The notes under the pieces: generated by a model | Seen by the model: the letters and a program-made list of their open reading frames with translations, nothing else | Databases searched by the model: none | What the model was told of the DNA's origin: nothing | From: DASPWW01 sp963756745 | GTDB taxonomy: Bacteria; Actinomycetota; Thermoleophilia; Solirubrobacterales; 70-9 | Assembly (NCBI GenBank): GCA_963756745.1 | Contig: CAVWOU010000012.1 | Span: 1 to 64,000, forward strand | DNA length: 64,000 bases | Reading direction: 5' to 3' | Part shown: one piece after another, positions 1 to 8,579 of the stretch | Layout: the number at the start of each line of letters is the position of its first letter | Numbering within the stretch: the first letter of the stretch is position 1 | Position numbers and translations under genes: made by a program

Positions 1-70
1 CCAGGCTCGTCGTCTCATGCGGCGCCGGCATGACAACCGGTCAGCGGGGCTTGAAACCGGCAGAGTTCTG

Positions 71-802
71 CTAACCCGCGCGCCCGTAAACCGGGACCGC
101 GGCGCCGGACGTCGGCGTCGAGTCGGGCGAGCACAGGAACCGGATCACGCGCGCTATCTCGGCCGGCGGAACCCACTTCGAGTGGTCGGCGTTCGGCATC
201 GACTCGCGGTTGGCCGGCGTGTCGATAACGCTCGGGAGCACGGCGTTCGCGCGGATCCCGTCGTCGCGGTAGTCGACCGCCAGCGAGCGCACGAACGCGA
301 GCACCGCGGCCTTGGCGACGTTGTAGCCGGGCGATCCCTTGAACGGCTGCAGCGCGGCCTTCGCGCCGACGCACACGATCGCCCCTCCGCCCTGCTCGAC
401 CATCGCCGGCAGGGCGGCGCGCGTCGCGCGGTACGCGGTCATCAGGTTGAGCTCGATCATCCGGCTCATCTCATCGGGCGGCGCCTCGTGCGTGCGCCCG
501 CCGCCCGCCCAGCCGCCGACCAGGTTGACGAGCGCCGTAAGCGGCGGTTGGCTATTGGCCGCGGCGACCGCGGACTCCGGCCCTGCGTCGGTGGTGAGGT
601 CGGCTTCGACGAGCTCCAGCCGCTCGGGCGACCCGAGCGCGTCGGAGACCCGATCGCGCTGCTCGGGGGCGATCCAAGTCGCGACGACGCGCGCGCCCGA
701 GTCGAGCAGCTCCGCCACCACGGCGGTACCGAGCGCACCGGTCCCCCCGGTAACGAGGACCGTTCCTTCCAGGGGGAGACTCGGTCGCGCGCCGCCCTCC
801 AT
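71..802 (-). CDS. SDR family NAD(P)-dependent oxidoreductase
   Basis: This 243-residue protein has the short-chain dehydrogenase fold. A glycine-rich nucleotide-binding motif TGGTGALG lies near residue 18, an NLVGG segment follows the central strand, and the YxxxK active-site pair is in GYNVAKA. The position about 13 residues before the Tyr, normally the catalytic Ser, appears to be Ala or Gly, so activity on a standard alcohol or ketone is uncertain. A TAGGGT box lies 10 nt before the ATG. The gene stands alone and is divergent from the next gene. The substrate cannot be predicted. Confidence 0.85.
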   Translation of the reverse strand: MEGGARPSLPLEGTVLVTGGTGALGTAVVAELLDSGARVVATWIAPEQRDRVSDALGSPERLELVEADLTTDAGPESAVAAANSQPPLTALVNLVGGWAGGGRTHEAPPDEMSRMIELNLMTAYRATRAALPAMVEQGGGAIVCVGAKAALQPFKGSPGYNVAKAAVLAFVRSLAVDYRDDGIRANAVLPSVIDTPANRESMPNADHSKWVPPAEIARVIRFLCSPDSTPTSGAAVPVYGRAG

Positions 803-878
803 AGGCCAGCGAACCCTAGTCGACCGCCGCCGACGAGCGATCCGCGCCGTCCGCGGCTCGCTCTAACGTGAATTTGGA

Positions 879-1899
879 GTGAGCAACAGGCAAGCAATCC
901 CTGCGGAGCAGCCCGCGCTCGACGTGCCGTACTCGAACGGCCGCCGCAGCGTGCGCGATCTCGCCGACGGCGAAACCGTGTCGGGCGTGTTCGCGATCCG
1001 CGAGCGCGAGCTGCGCCCGCGCCGGGACGGCGGCGAGTGGCTGCGGCTCGTCGTCTCGGACAGAACGGGGTCGATGGAGGCCGTGGCGTGGGAGGACGCG
1101 GCCGAGCGGTTCGACTGCGCGAGGCCGGGGAGCGTCGTTCACATCAGCGGCCGGTTCGGGGTCCATCCCCGCTACGGGCCGAAGGTGACGATCGAGGCGA
1201 TCCGCCCCGCCAGCGAAGGGGAGTACGACCCGGGTGAGATCGCTGAGGGGCCGCCCGTCTCCGTCGAGCGGCTCGAGTCCGACCTTCGGGAGTTGATCGC
1301 GACGGTCCAGAACCGCCACCTCGGCCGGCTCCTCGAGCTGTTCTTCGGGGAGCACTCGCGCGATCTGGCAGCGGTTCCGCGAGGCCCCCGCCGCCAAGTA
1401 CTACCACCAGGCCTACCGTCACGGGCTCCTCGATCACACCCTCTCGGTCGCGCAAGCCGTGAGCGCGGCTGCGGCGCTGTTCCAGGGCATCGACCGCGAC
1501 GTCGCGGTGACCGGCGCGCTCCTGCACGACATCGGCAAGGTCGAGGCCTACAACGACGACCCGCTGGCGATCGAGCTCACCGATCGCGGGCGCCTCCAGG
1601 GGGAGATCCCGCTCGGCTACTACGCGGTCCGTCGCGAGATCGAGAGGATCGAGGGCTTCGACCCGGAGACCGCTCAGTCGGTCCTTCACATCATCCTCTC
1701 GCACCACGGCACACTCGAGAACGGCTCGCCGGTCGTCCCGGCGACTCGCGAGGCGACGCTCGTCCACATGCTCGACAACCTCGGCGGCCGGCTGGGGAGC
1801 TTCGACCGCATCGAGCGGGCATTGCGCGACGGCGAGGCCTGGTCGCGCTTCGATCCCGGGATCGAGTCAGCCGCCTACTTCGGCCCCCGGGCGGCGTAG
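879..1899 (+). pseudogene. OB-fold/HD-domain 3'-5' exoribonuclease-like gene (YhaM type), frameshifted
   Basis: The GTG at 879 opens an OB-type nucleic-acid-binding domain (residues about 25-115). The frame breaks at about 1356-1362. Removing one base there restores EHSR-IWQRFREAPAAKYYHQ and joins an HD phosphohydrolase domain that runs to 1899 in the other frame. That domain holds the HD motif LLHDIGKVEAYNDD and the SHHGT motif. The organization matches YhaM-type exoribonucleases, and an intact paralogue lies at 34419-35384. Read without correction, the first frame runs on into the downstream regulator gene, which I consider artificial. The break may be a sequencing or assembly indel in a CG-repeat context, or a true recent mutation. 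The part from the inner GTG codons could still be translated as an HD protein. Confidence 0.75.
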
Positions 1900-2017
1900 T
1901 TCGCGACGAGTGTCGCCGGACATCCCCTTCGCCACCTAGTTCGCTGCGCGCACCGCCGGCACGCAAATTGCGCGGAAAAGTCGCGATCGAGTGCAACGGC
2001 CGCACTTTGTACGCCTC

Positions 2018-2023
2018 TATTCT
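2018..2023 (+). promoter_or_regulatory. Candidate -10 box (TATTCT) for leaderless pafBC
   Basis: TATTCT ends 7 nt before the GTG at 2031, so transcription would begin at or next to the start codon. An inverted repeat AGTGC-N7-GCACT lies just upstream at 1990-2006 and could be an operator. No convincing -35 hexamer is visible. The same spacing recurs at many genes in this window. Confidence 0.4.
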
Positions 2024-2030
2024 CAGATCC

Positions 2031-4085
2031 GTGGCCAAGGACACCGAGAAGCTGATCCGCCAGCTCTCCCTGATCTCGTTCCTGATGGCCAACCGGCGCC
2101 CCGTCTCCGCACTCGAGATCAAGCAGGAGGTCGAGGGCTACAGCTCGATGAACGACGACGCGTTCGCGCGCCGCTTCTACGCCGACCGCGCGGAGCTCGA
2201 GTCGCTGGGGATCTCGCTCCAGGTGGAGAAGCCCGGCGAGGGATTCTTCGAGGCCGAGCTCTACGCGCTGCCACCCGACAACTACTACCTGCGGCCGATC
2301 GAGTTCTCCGACGACGAGCTCGCGGCACTCCGCACCGCGCTGACCCTGCTCGACGGCCGCTTCGCCTATGCCGAGCCGCTTCGCTTGGCGCTCCAGCAGG
2401 TCTCGTGGGGCAAGCCGAATCCGCTCTCCAATGGCGAATCGGCGCCGGTGGACGTCGCGGTCACCGCCTCCGCGGGCGGGCGAGAGCTTTCGCAGCGCCT
2501 CGCGAAGGTCGAAACGGCGATCTCGCGGCGCAAGACGGTCGAGTTCAACTACTACACGATGGAGCGGGACGAAGTCTCGGCCCGCAAGGTCGATCCCTAC
2601 CACCTCGTGTACAGGGCCGGCCAGTTCTATTTGATCGGCCACTCGCACGAGCGTGACGCCGTGCGCGTGTTCCGGCTCTCGCGGATTCGCGGCAAGGTCT
2701 CCTACGCAACCAAGGCCGAGCACGACTTCCCGGCTCCCGAGGACTTCGACCGCCGCGATTACGGGAGCCGCGCCGACTGGCAGATGGGCGAAGTAGAGCA
2801 GACGGCGAAGGTGTTCATCCGTGAACGGATCGCGTGGCTCGTCGAGCGGGACTTCGGACGCTTCGGCGAGTTGCGCCCCGCGCGCAAGTCGGACGGCGCG
2901 CCGGGCCGCGGGATGATCTTCGAAACCCCGTACGCGTCGAGCCGTCAACTCGTTGCCTGGGTGCTGAGCTGGCGACAGAACGCCACCGTGCTGGCGCCGA
3001 AGGAGCTCGCGGAGGAGGCGGCGGAGCGGATCGACGTGCTGCGCGACCGCCACAGCGGCGGGTTCGAGGCGGCGGCGACGGTCTCCCGCCCGGCGGCCGA
3101 GGCGGCGACCACTTCGCGGCCGAGCCGCTCGAACGGACACGCCGAGTCGCCGATCCGCCCGGAGCGGTTCGCGCGCCTCGTCACGCTGGCGGGCCTGCTG
3201 ATCGACGCGGCACGCAACGAGCGGCGGCTCCAGGTCGCCGAGGTGTGCGAGGAGTTGAAGGTCAGCGAGGCGGAGCTCCGCGAGGACATCTCCGTTCTCA
3301 ACGTCGTCAACTTCGGCGGCGGCACGTACGTGCTTTTCGCCGAGATCGTGGGTGGCGAGATCGAGGTGGACACCGACGCCTACGGCGACAGCTTCGCCCG
3401 CCCCGCGCGCCTGCTCCCGCTCGAGGCGAAGGCGCTCGTCGCCGCGATCGACCTGTTCGGCGATCACCTGCCGCAGGCGGGGCTGCAGAGCGCCCGTCGC
3501 AAGATCACCGAGGCGCTCGGCCACGATCCCTCCGAGGAAGGCCTCGAGATCGCGAGCCTCGGCGACGACTCCGAGGTGGTACGCACCGTCAACGAGGGGA
3601 TCGCGAAGCGGCGCGTGCTCGAGCTGCACTACTACAAGGAGAACGAGGACCAGTTCACGAAGCGCGAGGTGGAGCCCTATCGGCTCGCGAACGGGCCCGA
3701 GGGGTGGTACGTCGGATGCTGGGACCTCGGGAAGGACGACGTCCGCCACTTCAGGCTCGACCGGATAAAGGAGGCGAAGCTGACGTCGCGCTCGTTCGAG
3801 GTCAGGCCCCAGGTCGAGGAGATGCCCGGGCTGGAGAGCTGGCTCATCGACGGCGAGGTCGAGAACGCGAAGGTGGCGCGCGTGTGGGTCTCACCGGAGC
3901 GCTCGCGCTGGATCCGCGAGGAGCGCACCGTGATCGAGGAGCTGGCCGACGGCGCGGTCACGATCGAGTTGCCCTATGCCGGCGCCGCGTGGCTGGTGCG
4001 CGAGGTGCTCAAGGGCGCCGGCGACCTCGTCGTGCTCGAGCCCGAGGACGCCCGCGAGGCGGTCCTCGGGGCGCTCGACGAGTAG
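2031..4085 (+). CDS. pafBC: Fused PafB-PafC WYL-domain transcriptional regulator
   Basis: This 684-residue protein is two homologous regulators joined head to tail. Each half has an N-terminal winged-helix region (about residues 5-75, starting KLIRQLSLISFLMANRRPV, and about 380-440, starting RFARLVTLAGLLIDAARNER), then a WYL sensor domain (VDPYHLVYRAGQFYLIGH in the first, VEPYRLANGPEGWYVGCW in the second) and a C-terminal WCX extension. PafB and PafC form a heteromeric activator of LexA-independent DNA-damage genes in mycobacteria, and fused versions are known in some actinobacteria. The GTG start is chosen because homology begins there and a TATTCT box sits 7 nt upstream. The upstream exonuclease-like frame is in phase by chance. 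Confidence 0.85.
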   Translation: MAKDTEKLIRQLSLISFLMANRRPVSALEIKQEVEGYSSMNDDAFARRFYADRAELESLGISLQVEKPGEGFFEAELYALPPDNYYLRPIEFSDDELAALRTALTLLDGRFAYAEPLRLALQQVSWGKPNPLSNGESAPVDVAVTASAGGRELSQRLAKVETAISRRKTVEFNYYTMERDEVSARKVDPYHLVYRAGQFYLIGHSHERDAVRVFRLSRIRGKVSYATKAEHDFPAPEDFDRRDYGSRADWQMGEVEQTAKVFIRERIAWLVERDFGRFGELRPARKSDGAPGRGMIFETPYASSRQLVAWVLSWRQNATVLAPKELAEEAAERIDVLRDRHSGGFEAAATVSRPAAEAATTSRPSRSNGHAESPIRPERFARLVTLAGLLIDAARNERRLQVAEVCEELKVSEAELREDISVLNVVNFGGGTYVLFAEIVGGEIEVDTDAYGDSFARPARLLPLEAKALVAAIDLFGDHLPQAGLQSARRKITEALGHDPSEEGLEIASLGDDSEVVRTVNEGIAKRRVLELHYYKENEDQFTKREVEPYRLANGPEGWYVGCWDLGKDDVRHFRLDRIKEAKLTSRSFEVRPQVEEMPGLESWLIDGEVENAKVARVWVSPERSRWIREERTVIEELADGAVTIELPYAGAAWLVREVLKGAGDLVVLEPEDAREAVLGALDE

Positions 4086-4093
4086 CGCCGGGC

Positions 4094-4822
4094 GTGGGCC
4101 GGTTGGACACGGCGCCCGGCCGCCCCGAGATCGCGCGGATCGTGGCCCCGAACCCGGGCCCGATGACCCTCGAAGGCACCAACACCTACGTCGTACTCCG
4201 CGATCCCGCGTTCGTGATCGACCCAGGCCCGGACGACCCGGGCCACATCGAGGCCGTCGCGGACGAGGCCGAGCGGCGTGGGGGGATCGGCGGCGTCCTG
4301 CTCACCCACTCCCACGCCGACCACTCGGCGGGTGCAGCGCGGCTCGTTGCGCCGGTGACGTGGGGGGACGGCGGGTCCGACCCCGGCCCGTTCACGGTGG
4401 TGCCGACGCCGGGTCACGCGAAGGACCACGTCTGCTTCATGCTCGACCGGGCATGCTTCAGCGGCGATCTGATCCTCGGTGAGGGGTCAAGTTACGTCCC
4501 GCCGGATGGCGGATCGCTGGCCGCGTACATGGACTCGCTGCGGCGCGTGCAGGCACGCGAGATCGACTTGATCTGCCCCGGCCACGGGCCGTTCGTCACC
4601 GACCCTGCGGCGAAGATCGCCGAGTACCTTGCCCACCGCCTCGAGCGGGAGCAAAAGCTCGTCGCCGCGCTCGACGCCGGGGAGCGCTCGCGCGCCAACC
4701 TGCTCGACGCGGCGTGGGACGACGTCCCGGCAGAGCTGCGCGGCGCCGCGGCTCTCGTGATGCAGGCGCACCTCGAGAAGCTCGACTCCGAGGGGCGCCT
4801 GCCGAGCGATCTGCGCGACTAG
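4094..4822 (+). CDS. MBL-fold metallo-hydrolase (LACTB2/RNase-like group)
   Basis: About 242 residues form a metallo-beta-lactamase fold. The zinc motif HSHADH is in LLTHSHADHSAG, later metal ligands are in PTPGHAKDHVCF and FSGDLILGEGS, and the terminal CPGHGP His follows. A C-terminal helical region (residues about 175-240) resembles the winged-helix extension of the LACTB2 group. The GTG at 4094 is chosen; TTG at 4103 would also work. The gene begins 9 bp after pafBC and is followed 10 bp later by the acylase gene, so the three may be co-transcribed. The substrate is unknown. Confidence 0.82.
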   Translation: MGRLDTAPGRPEIARIVAPNPGPMTLEGTNTYVVLRDPAFVIDPGPDDPGHIEAVADEAERRGGIGGVLLTHSHADHSAGAARLVAPVTWGDGGSDPGPFTVVPTPGHAKDHVCFMLDRACFSGDLILGEGSSYVPPDGGSLAAYMDSLRRVQAREIDLICPGHGPFVTDPAAKIAEYLAHRLEREQKLVAALDAGERSRANLLDAAWDDVPAELRGAAALVMQAHLEKLDSEGRLPSDLRD

Positions 4823-4831
4823 CATCACGCC

Positions 4832-7258
4832 GTGGCCCAGTGGACAAGCCCCATCGGGATGTGGCGCTCGCAACGGGCGTCCCAGGCACGCAAGGTGGCT
4901 TTCCGCAGCGCGGCGATCGGGAGCGCGGCGCTCGGTGCCGTGGCGGGGACCACGGCCGCCGGGCTGTGGTACCAGATCTTTCGCCGCCCGCTGCCGAAGA
5001 CGCGCGGGCGGATCAAGGTCACGGGCGTCTCCGGCCGGGTCGAGATCAGGCGGGATCGCTGGGGGGTCCCGCACGTCCACGCCGGCACAAGACCGGACCT
5101 GTGGTTCGGACAGGGGTTCTGCCATGGCCAGGACCGCCTGTGGCAGCTTGACCTCTATCGCCGCATGGCGTCCGGGCGGCTGTCGGAGATCGTCGGAGGA
5201 GAGGCGCTGCGCGCCGACCGCCTGATGCGAACCCTCGGGCTGCGCCGGATCGCCGAGCGGGAGGTCCCGGAGCTCTCCCCCTGGTTGCGAGAGGAGCTCG
5301 ATTCGTATTGCGCCGGAGTCAACTCCGCGGTCGAGACGGCGCGAGCGCTTCCGGCAGAGTTCCAGCTACTTCGCAGCGGGTTCGAGCAATGGCGGCCCGC
5401 GGACATGCTCGCGGCGCTGAAGCTGCTCGCGTTCGGGCTCTCGACGAACTGGGAGCGCGAGCTGCTGCGCGCCGACATGGTGCGAGAGCTCGGGCCCGAG
5501 CTGGCCGCGCGGCTCGACCCCGCTTACCCGACCGGGCACCCTGTCGTGATCTCGCCCGGGGGCGCCTACGCGGGGGACGGGCACGGCCTCGTCGAGCAGA
5601 TCGACCGGGTCCGCGAGACCCTCGGCCTCGCGGTCGAGGCGAGCGGCTCGAACAACTGGGCCGTCTCAGGGGCCCGCTCGAAGACGGGCCGGCCGCTGCT
5701 CGCGGGCGACCCCCACCTTCCCCCCAGCATGCCGGGGATCTTCTACGAGGTCGAGCTGGAGCTGAACGGCCGCTTCGCGCGCGGCGCGTCGCTCCCCGGC
5801 GTGCCGGGCGTCTCGATGGGGCAGACCAACGACGTGGCGTTCTCGTTCACGAACGCGATGGCGGACGTCATGGACCTCTTCGTCGAGCGGATCGACGGCG
5901 ACCGCTATGAGTTCGAGGGCGAGTGGCGCCAGCTCGACTACGTCGTCGAGCAGATCGCGGTCAGGGGGTCGGAGCCGCAGCGCCACGAGGTTCGCCTGAC
6001 CCACCACGGTCCGATCGTCAACGAGGCCCTGGGCTCGGATGCCGCCGAGCCGCTGGCGCTTCGATGGACGGTTCTCGACATGCCCTCGATCAGCGAGGCG
6101 AACGTCGAGGTGCTCGAGCCGAAAAGCGGCCCGGAGCTGGTCGAGATGCTGTCCGTCCACACGGCGCCGGTCTCCAACCTGGTGTGGGCGGATCGCCACG
6201 GGAGCATCGGTTACAAGGCGGTGGGGCGGGTGCCGATCCGCCGGGGTGACTGTCCCGACCTACCTAAGCCGGGATGGACCGGGGAGTTCGAGTGGGAAGG
6301 GGTGGTGCCCTACGAGGAGATGCCGGCCGTGCAGGACCCCGAGTGCGGCTACGTGCTCACGGCGAACAACCGCATCGCCCCCGACGACTTCCCCCACCAC
6401 ATCAGCAGCGATTACCTCGACGGCTACCGCGCGCGCCGGATCGAGGCGCTGCTCCTCGCGCAGCCCGAGCACGACGCCGAGAGCTTCGAGACGATGCAGT
6501 CCGACAACTACTCGATACCGGGCGTCGAGTCGGTCCACCGCCTCGCTCGGCTCCGGCCCCGCGACCAGCGGGAGGTGACTGCGATCGAGCGGCTGAAGAG
6601 CTGGGACGGGTGGCTCGCGCCCGACTCGGTCGCCGCTTCGATCTACCAGGCGTTCACGATGCGGCTCGCCCGCGAGGTCGCGCGATCGGCGATCCGCGAC
6701 CGCGACCTAACCGAGCGCTGGCTCGACCGCTCGGACAGCGGCTTCATCAACCACGTCACCTCCCCATGGCGGTGGCACTCGCACCTGCTCGCGCTGTGGG
6801 AGGAGGGAGACGAGGATCTGGTCGGCCGACCGTGGGAGGAGCTCGCCCTGGATGCGCTGCGCGGAGGGCTCGACGACCTCGAGGACCGCTTCGGCCCCGA
6901 CCCCGAGCGGTGGCGCTGGGGGCGCCTCCACCGGCTCGAGTTCCCGCACCTGATCGGGGAGGCGAACCCGGTGTTCGCCCAGGTCTTCAACCGCGACCTC
7001 GAGGCCGGCGGCGGCCAGGAGACCGTGAGCCAGATCGCCCACGACCCCAATGACCCGTTCCGGGCGATGTGGGCGCCTTGCTGGCGTATGGTCGCCGACC
7101 CCGGCGATCCGGACAGCTCGCGGTGGCAGGCGTTCACCGGCCAGTCGGGTCAGCCCGGAAGCCCGCACTACGACGATCTCCAGGTCGACTGGCTCGAGGG
7201 CCGTACCCAGCCGATGGTCGGCGAGGGACCGTGGCGGGAGCTGATCCTCGAGCCGTAG
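4832..7258 (+). CDS. Penicillin acylase family (Ntn-hydrolase) amidohydrolase
   Basis: This 808-residue protein matches penicillin or acyl-homoserine-lactone acylases. These are made as precursors that self-cleave in front of a serine that becomes the N-terminal nucleophile. The likely nucleophile is Ser273 in ASGSNNWAVSG. A hydrophobic stretch at residues about 23-47 acts as a signal or membrane anchor, after a basic N-terminus. The alpha part carries RDRWGVPHVHA and the FGQGFCHGQDRLWQLDLYRR signature. Later segments GDPHLPP, FTNAMADVMDLF and LTHHGPIVN match the beta part. The likely location is outside the membrane. Possible substrates are beta-lactams, AHLs or other N-acyl amides. Confidence 0.9.
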   Translation: MAQWTSPIGMWRSQRASQARKVAFRSAAIGSAALGAVAGTTAAGLWYQIFRRPLPKTRGRIKVTGVSGRVEIRRDRWGVPHVHAGTRPDLWFGQGFCHGQDRLWQLDLYRRMASGRLSEIVGGEALRADRLMRTLGLRRIAEREVPELSPWLREELDSYCAGVNSAVETARALPAEFQLLRSGFEQWRPADMLAALKLLAFGLSTNWERELLRADMVRELGPELAARLDPAYPTGHPVVISPGGAYAGDGHGLVEQIDRVRETLGLAVEASGSNNWAVSGARSKTGRPLLAGDPHLPPSMPGIFYEVELELNGRFARGASLPGVPGVSMGQTNDVAFSFTNAMADVMDLFVERIDGDRYEFEGEWRQLDYVVEQIAVRGSEPQRHEVRLTHHGPIVNEALGSDAAEPLALRWTVLDMPSISEANVEVLEPKSGPELVEMLSVHTAPVSNLVWADRHGSIGYKAVGRVPIRRGDCPDLPKPGWTGEFEWEGVVPYEEMPAVQDPECGYVLTANNRIAPDDFPHHISSDYLDGYRARRIEALLLAQPEHDAESFETMQSDNYSIPGVESVHRLARLRPRDQREVTAIERLKSWDGWLAPDSVAASIYQAFTMRLAREVARSAIRDRDLTERWLDRSDSGFINHVTSPWRWHSHLLALWEEGDEDLVGRPWEELALDALRGGLDDLEDRFGPDPERWRWGRLHRLEFPHLIGEANPVFAQVFNRDLEAGGGQETVSQIAHDPNDPFRAMWAPCWRMVADPGDPDSSRWQAFTGQSGQPGSPHYDDLQVDWLEGRTQPMVGEGPWRELILEP

Positions 7259-7264
7259 CTCGGG

Positions 7265-7867
7265 CTAGGCGTGCGCCGGCGTCGGCTCGCCGGCGCGCGC
7301 CCGCCACCCCCGGCCGATCTCTCGCATCATCGCCGGGTAAACGACCAGGTGCCGGAACGGCCTGATCGCGGCCATGTAGGCGGTCCCGAGAAGTCCATTT
7401 GGCTTCACGAGCACGGCGAACTGGGCGCGGTAGCCGCCCGTCCTGTCCGGGACCCAGCCGACGTGCATGACGCCGTGCATCGTCCGGTTGGCGATCTCCG
7501 CTGCCCACTCGTCCTCGAGCAGGTAGAGCGAGGTGAAGGGGAGCGCGTCGAAGCCCGGGCCGGATGGGGCCTCCCGCAGATCCGCCGGCAACCGGTCGCG
7601 GAGCGTCGGCACCCTGGAGCCGAGGCCGGCGTCCGGGCTGTCCCAGCCGAGCACCTCCCCGATCTTCCACCGGAGTGCGAAGAGCGCGCGCGCCGCGCGC
7701 GAGGAGCTTCGCGACGGGTCACCTGAGGCGATCCCCTCCACCAGCCGACGGAAGTCGTCTGAGCCGCCCGCCGTCGGCAGCGCCCAGACGTCCTCCAGCC
7801 GGAAGTCGCGCGTGAGCTCGTGGATCCGCCAGGACCGGGAGGTGTGCGCGGTGTTCGGAAGCCTCAT
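7265..7867 (-). CDS. DUF2867 family protein
   Basis: A 200-residue protein resembling DUF2867. The conserved middle segment reads LYLLEDEWAAEIANRTMHGVM and the C-terminal one TAYMAAIRPFRHLVVYPAMM. The family often occurs as the C-terminal part of NAD-binding epimerase-like proteins, and its biochemical role is not known. It ends 7 bp from the convergent acylase gene. Its ATG at 7867 is divergent from the TetR gene, with only 52 bp between, and that gap leads into a near-perfect palindrome. The TetR protein therefore probably controls both directions. Confidence 0.8.
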   Translation of the reverse strand: MRLPNTAHTSRSWRIHELTRDFRLEDVWALPTAGGSDDFRRLVEGIASGDPSRSSSRAARALFALRWKIGEVLGWDSPDAGLGSRVPTLRDRLPADLREAPSGPGFDALPFTSLYLLEDEWAAEIANRTMHGVMHVGWVPDRTGGYRAQFAVLVKPNGLLGTAYMAAIRPFRHLVVYPAMMREIGRGWRARAGEPTPAHA

Positions 7868-7913
7868 TCAAGGACCTCGCCTTCGTCGTCGTCGCCGGAT
7901 GGCAGATTAACAT

Positions 7914-7935
7914 ACGTACATGCATGCACGTACGT
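7914..7935. promoter_or_regulatory. Near-perfect 22-bp palindrome, candidate TetR operator
   Basis: The arms read ACGTACATGCA and TGCACGTACGT about a centre between 7924 and 7925, with 20 of 22 positions symmetric. It directly follows a TAACAT box (7908-7913) and covers the ATG at 7920 of the TetR gene, as expected for autorepression. Its AT/GC alternation stands out from the surrounding GC-rich coding sequence. Confidence 0.7.
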
Positions 7936-8579
7936 CGGATTCGATGAGCCGCCCGACGACCCAGACGCCGGCAGTTCCCCGGCCAACCCAGGCCGAGCGG
8001 AGTGCTCGCACCAGGAGCGCGTTGCTCGAGTCGGCGGCGAGGGGCCTCTCCCGGTACGGCTACGGCAATTTGGTGCTCGAGCAGGTGGCGCGCGAGGCGG
8101 GATACACGCGCGGCGCCCTCTATCACCAGTTCAAGGACAAGGAGGATCTGGCCCTGGCGGTGATCGAGTGGGTCAACGAGAACTGGATGCGCGAGGTGGG
8201 CGGACCGGCCAGGCATGAGCCAGATCCGGTCGCTGAGCTGATCGCGCTGGCGCGCGGTCACGCCGTCTTCTGCCGGCGAGACATCGCCCGCGTCGTGATG
8301 GCGCTGAGGGTCGAGTTCAGCGGCCAGGATCATCCGGTCGGACGGGAGATCGAGCGGATCTCAGAGGCGGGCGTCAAGCGCGTCGCCCGCCTGATCGAGG
8401 CAGGGCGCAGAGACGGGTCGATTCCGCCCGGCCCGCCCGCCAGGGCGGTTGCGCTGGCGTTTCTCGGAGCGCTCGAGGGCGCGGTGATAGCGCTCGCGGG
8501 GCAAGCACCGCACGACGAGCTGCTTGCCGCCCGCGCGGTCGCGGGCGTGCTCGGAGTGCAATCCTGCCTCGCCCCGTGA
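7920..8579 (+). CDS. TetR/AcrR family transcriptional regulator
   Basis: A 219-residue one-domain repressor. The N-terminal helix-turn-helix spans about residues 30-75 (ALLESAARGLSRYGYGNLV, then VAREAGYTRGALYHQFKDKEDL, the TetR recognition signature). A variable ligand-binding C-terminal domain follows. The ATG at 7920 fits a leaderless message (TAACAT box 6 nt upstream), while the ATG at 7944 would place the operator fully upstream. The stop overlaps the GTG of the PPOX gene by 4 bp, so that enzyme is in the same transcript and is a likely target. The effector is unknown. Confidence 0.9.
   Translation: MHARTSDSMSRPTTQTPAVPRPTQAERSARTRSALLESAARGLSRYGYGNLVLEQVAREAGYTRGALYHQFKDKEDLALAVIEWVNENWMREVGGPARHEPDPVAELIALARGHAVFCRRDIARVVMALRVEFSGQDHPVGREIERISEAGVKRVARLIEAGRRDGSIPPGPPARAVALAFLGALEGAVIALAGQAPHDELLAARAVAGVLGVQSCLAP

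Noticed and set aside
71..802. The SDR as a specific named enzyme (for example FabG)
   Set aside because: The catalytic Ser position is not conserved and the neighbours do not suggest fatty acid synthesis.
1875..3749. 624-codon minus-strand frame opposite pafBC
   Set aside because: Antisense shadow of pafBC without a conserved domain.
879..4085. One continuous reading frame of 1068 codons joining the OB domain to PafBC
   Set aside because: Codons from about 1360 to 2030 give Arg/Pro-rich sequence with no homology, while a shifted frame gives a clear HD domain. The fusion is an artefact of the frameshift.
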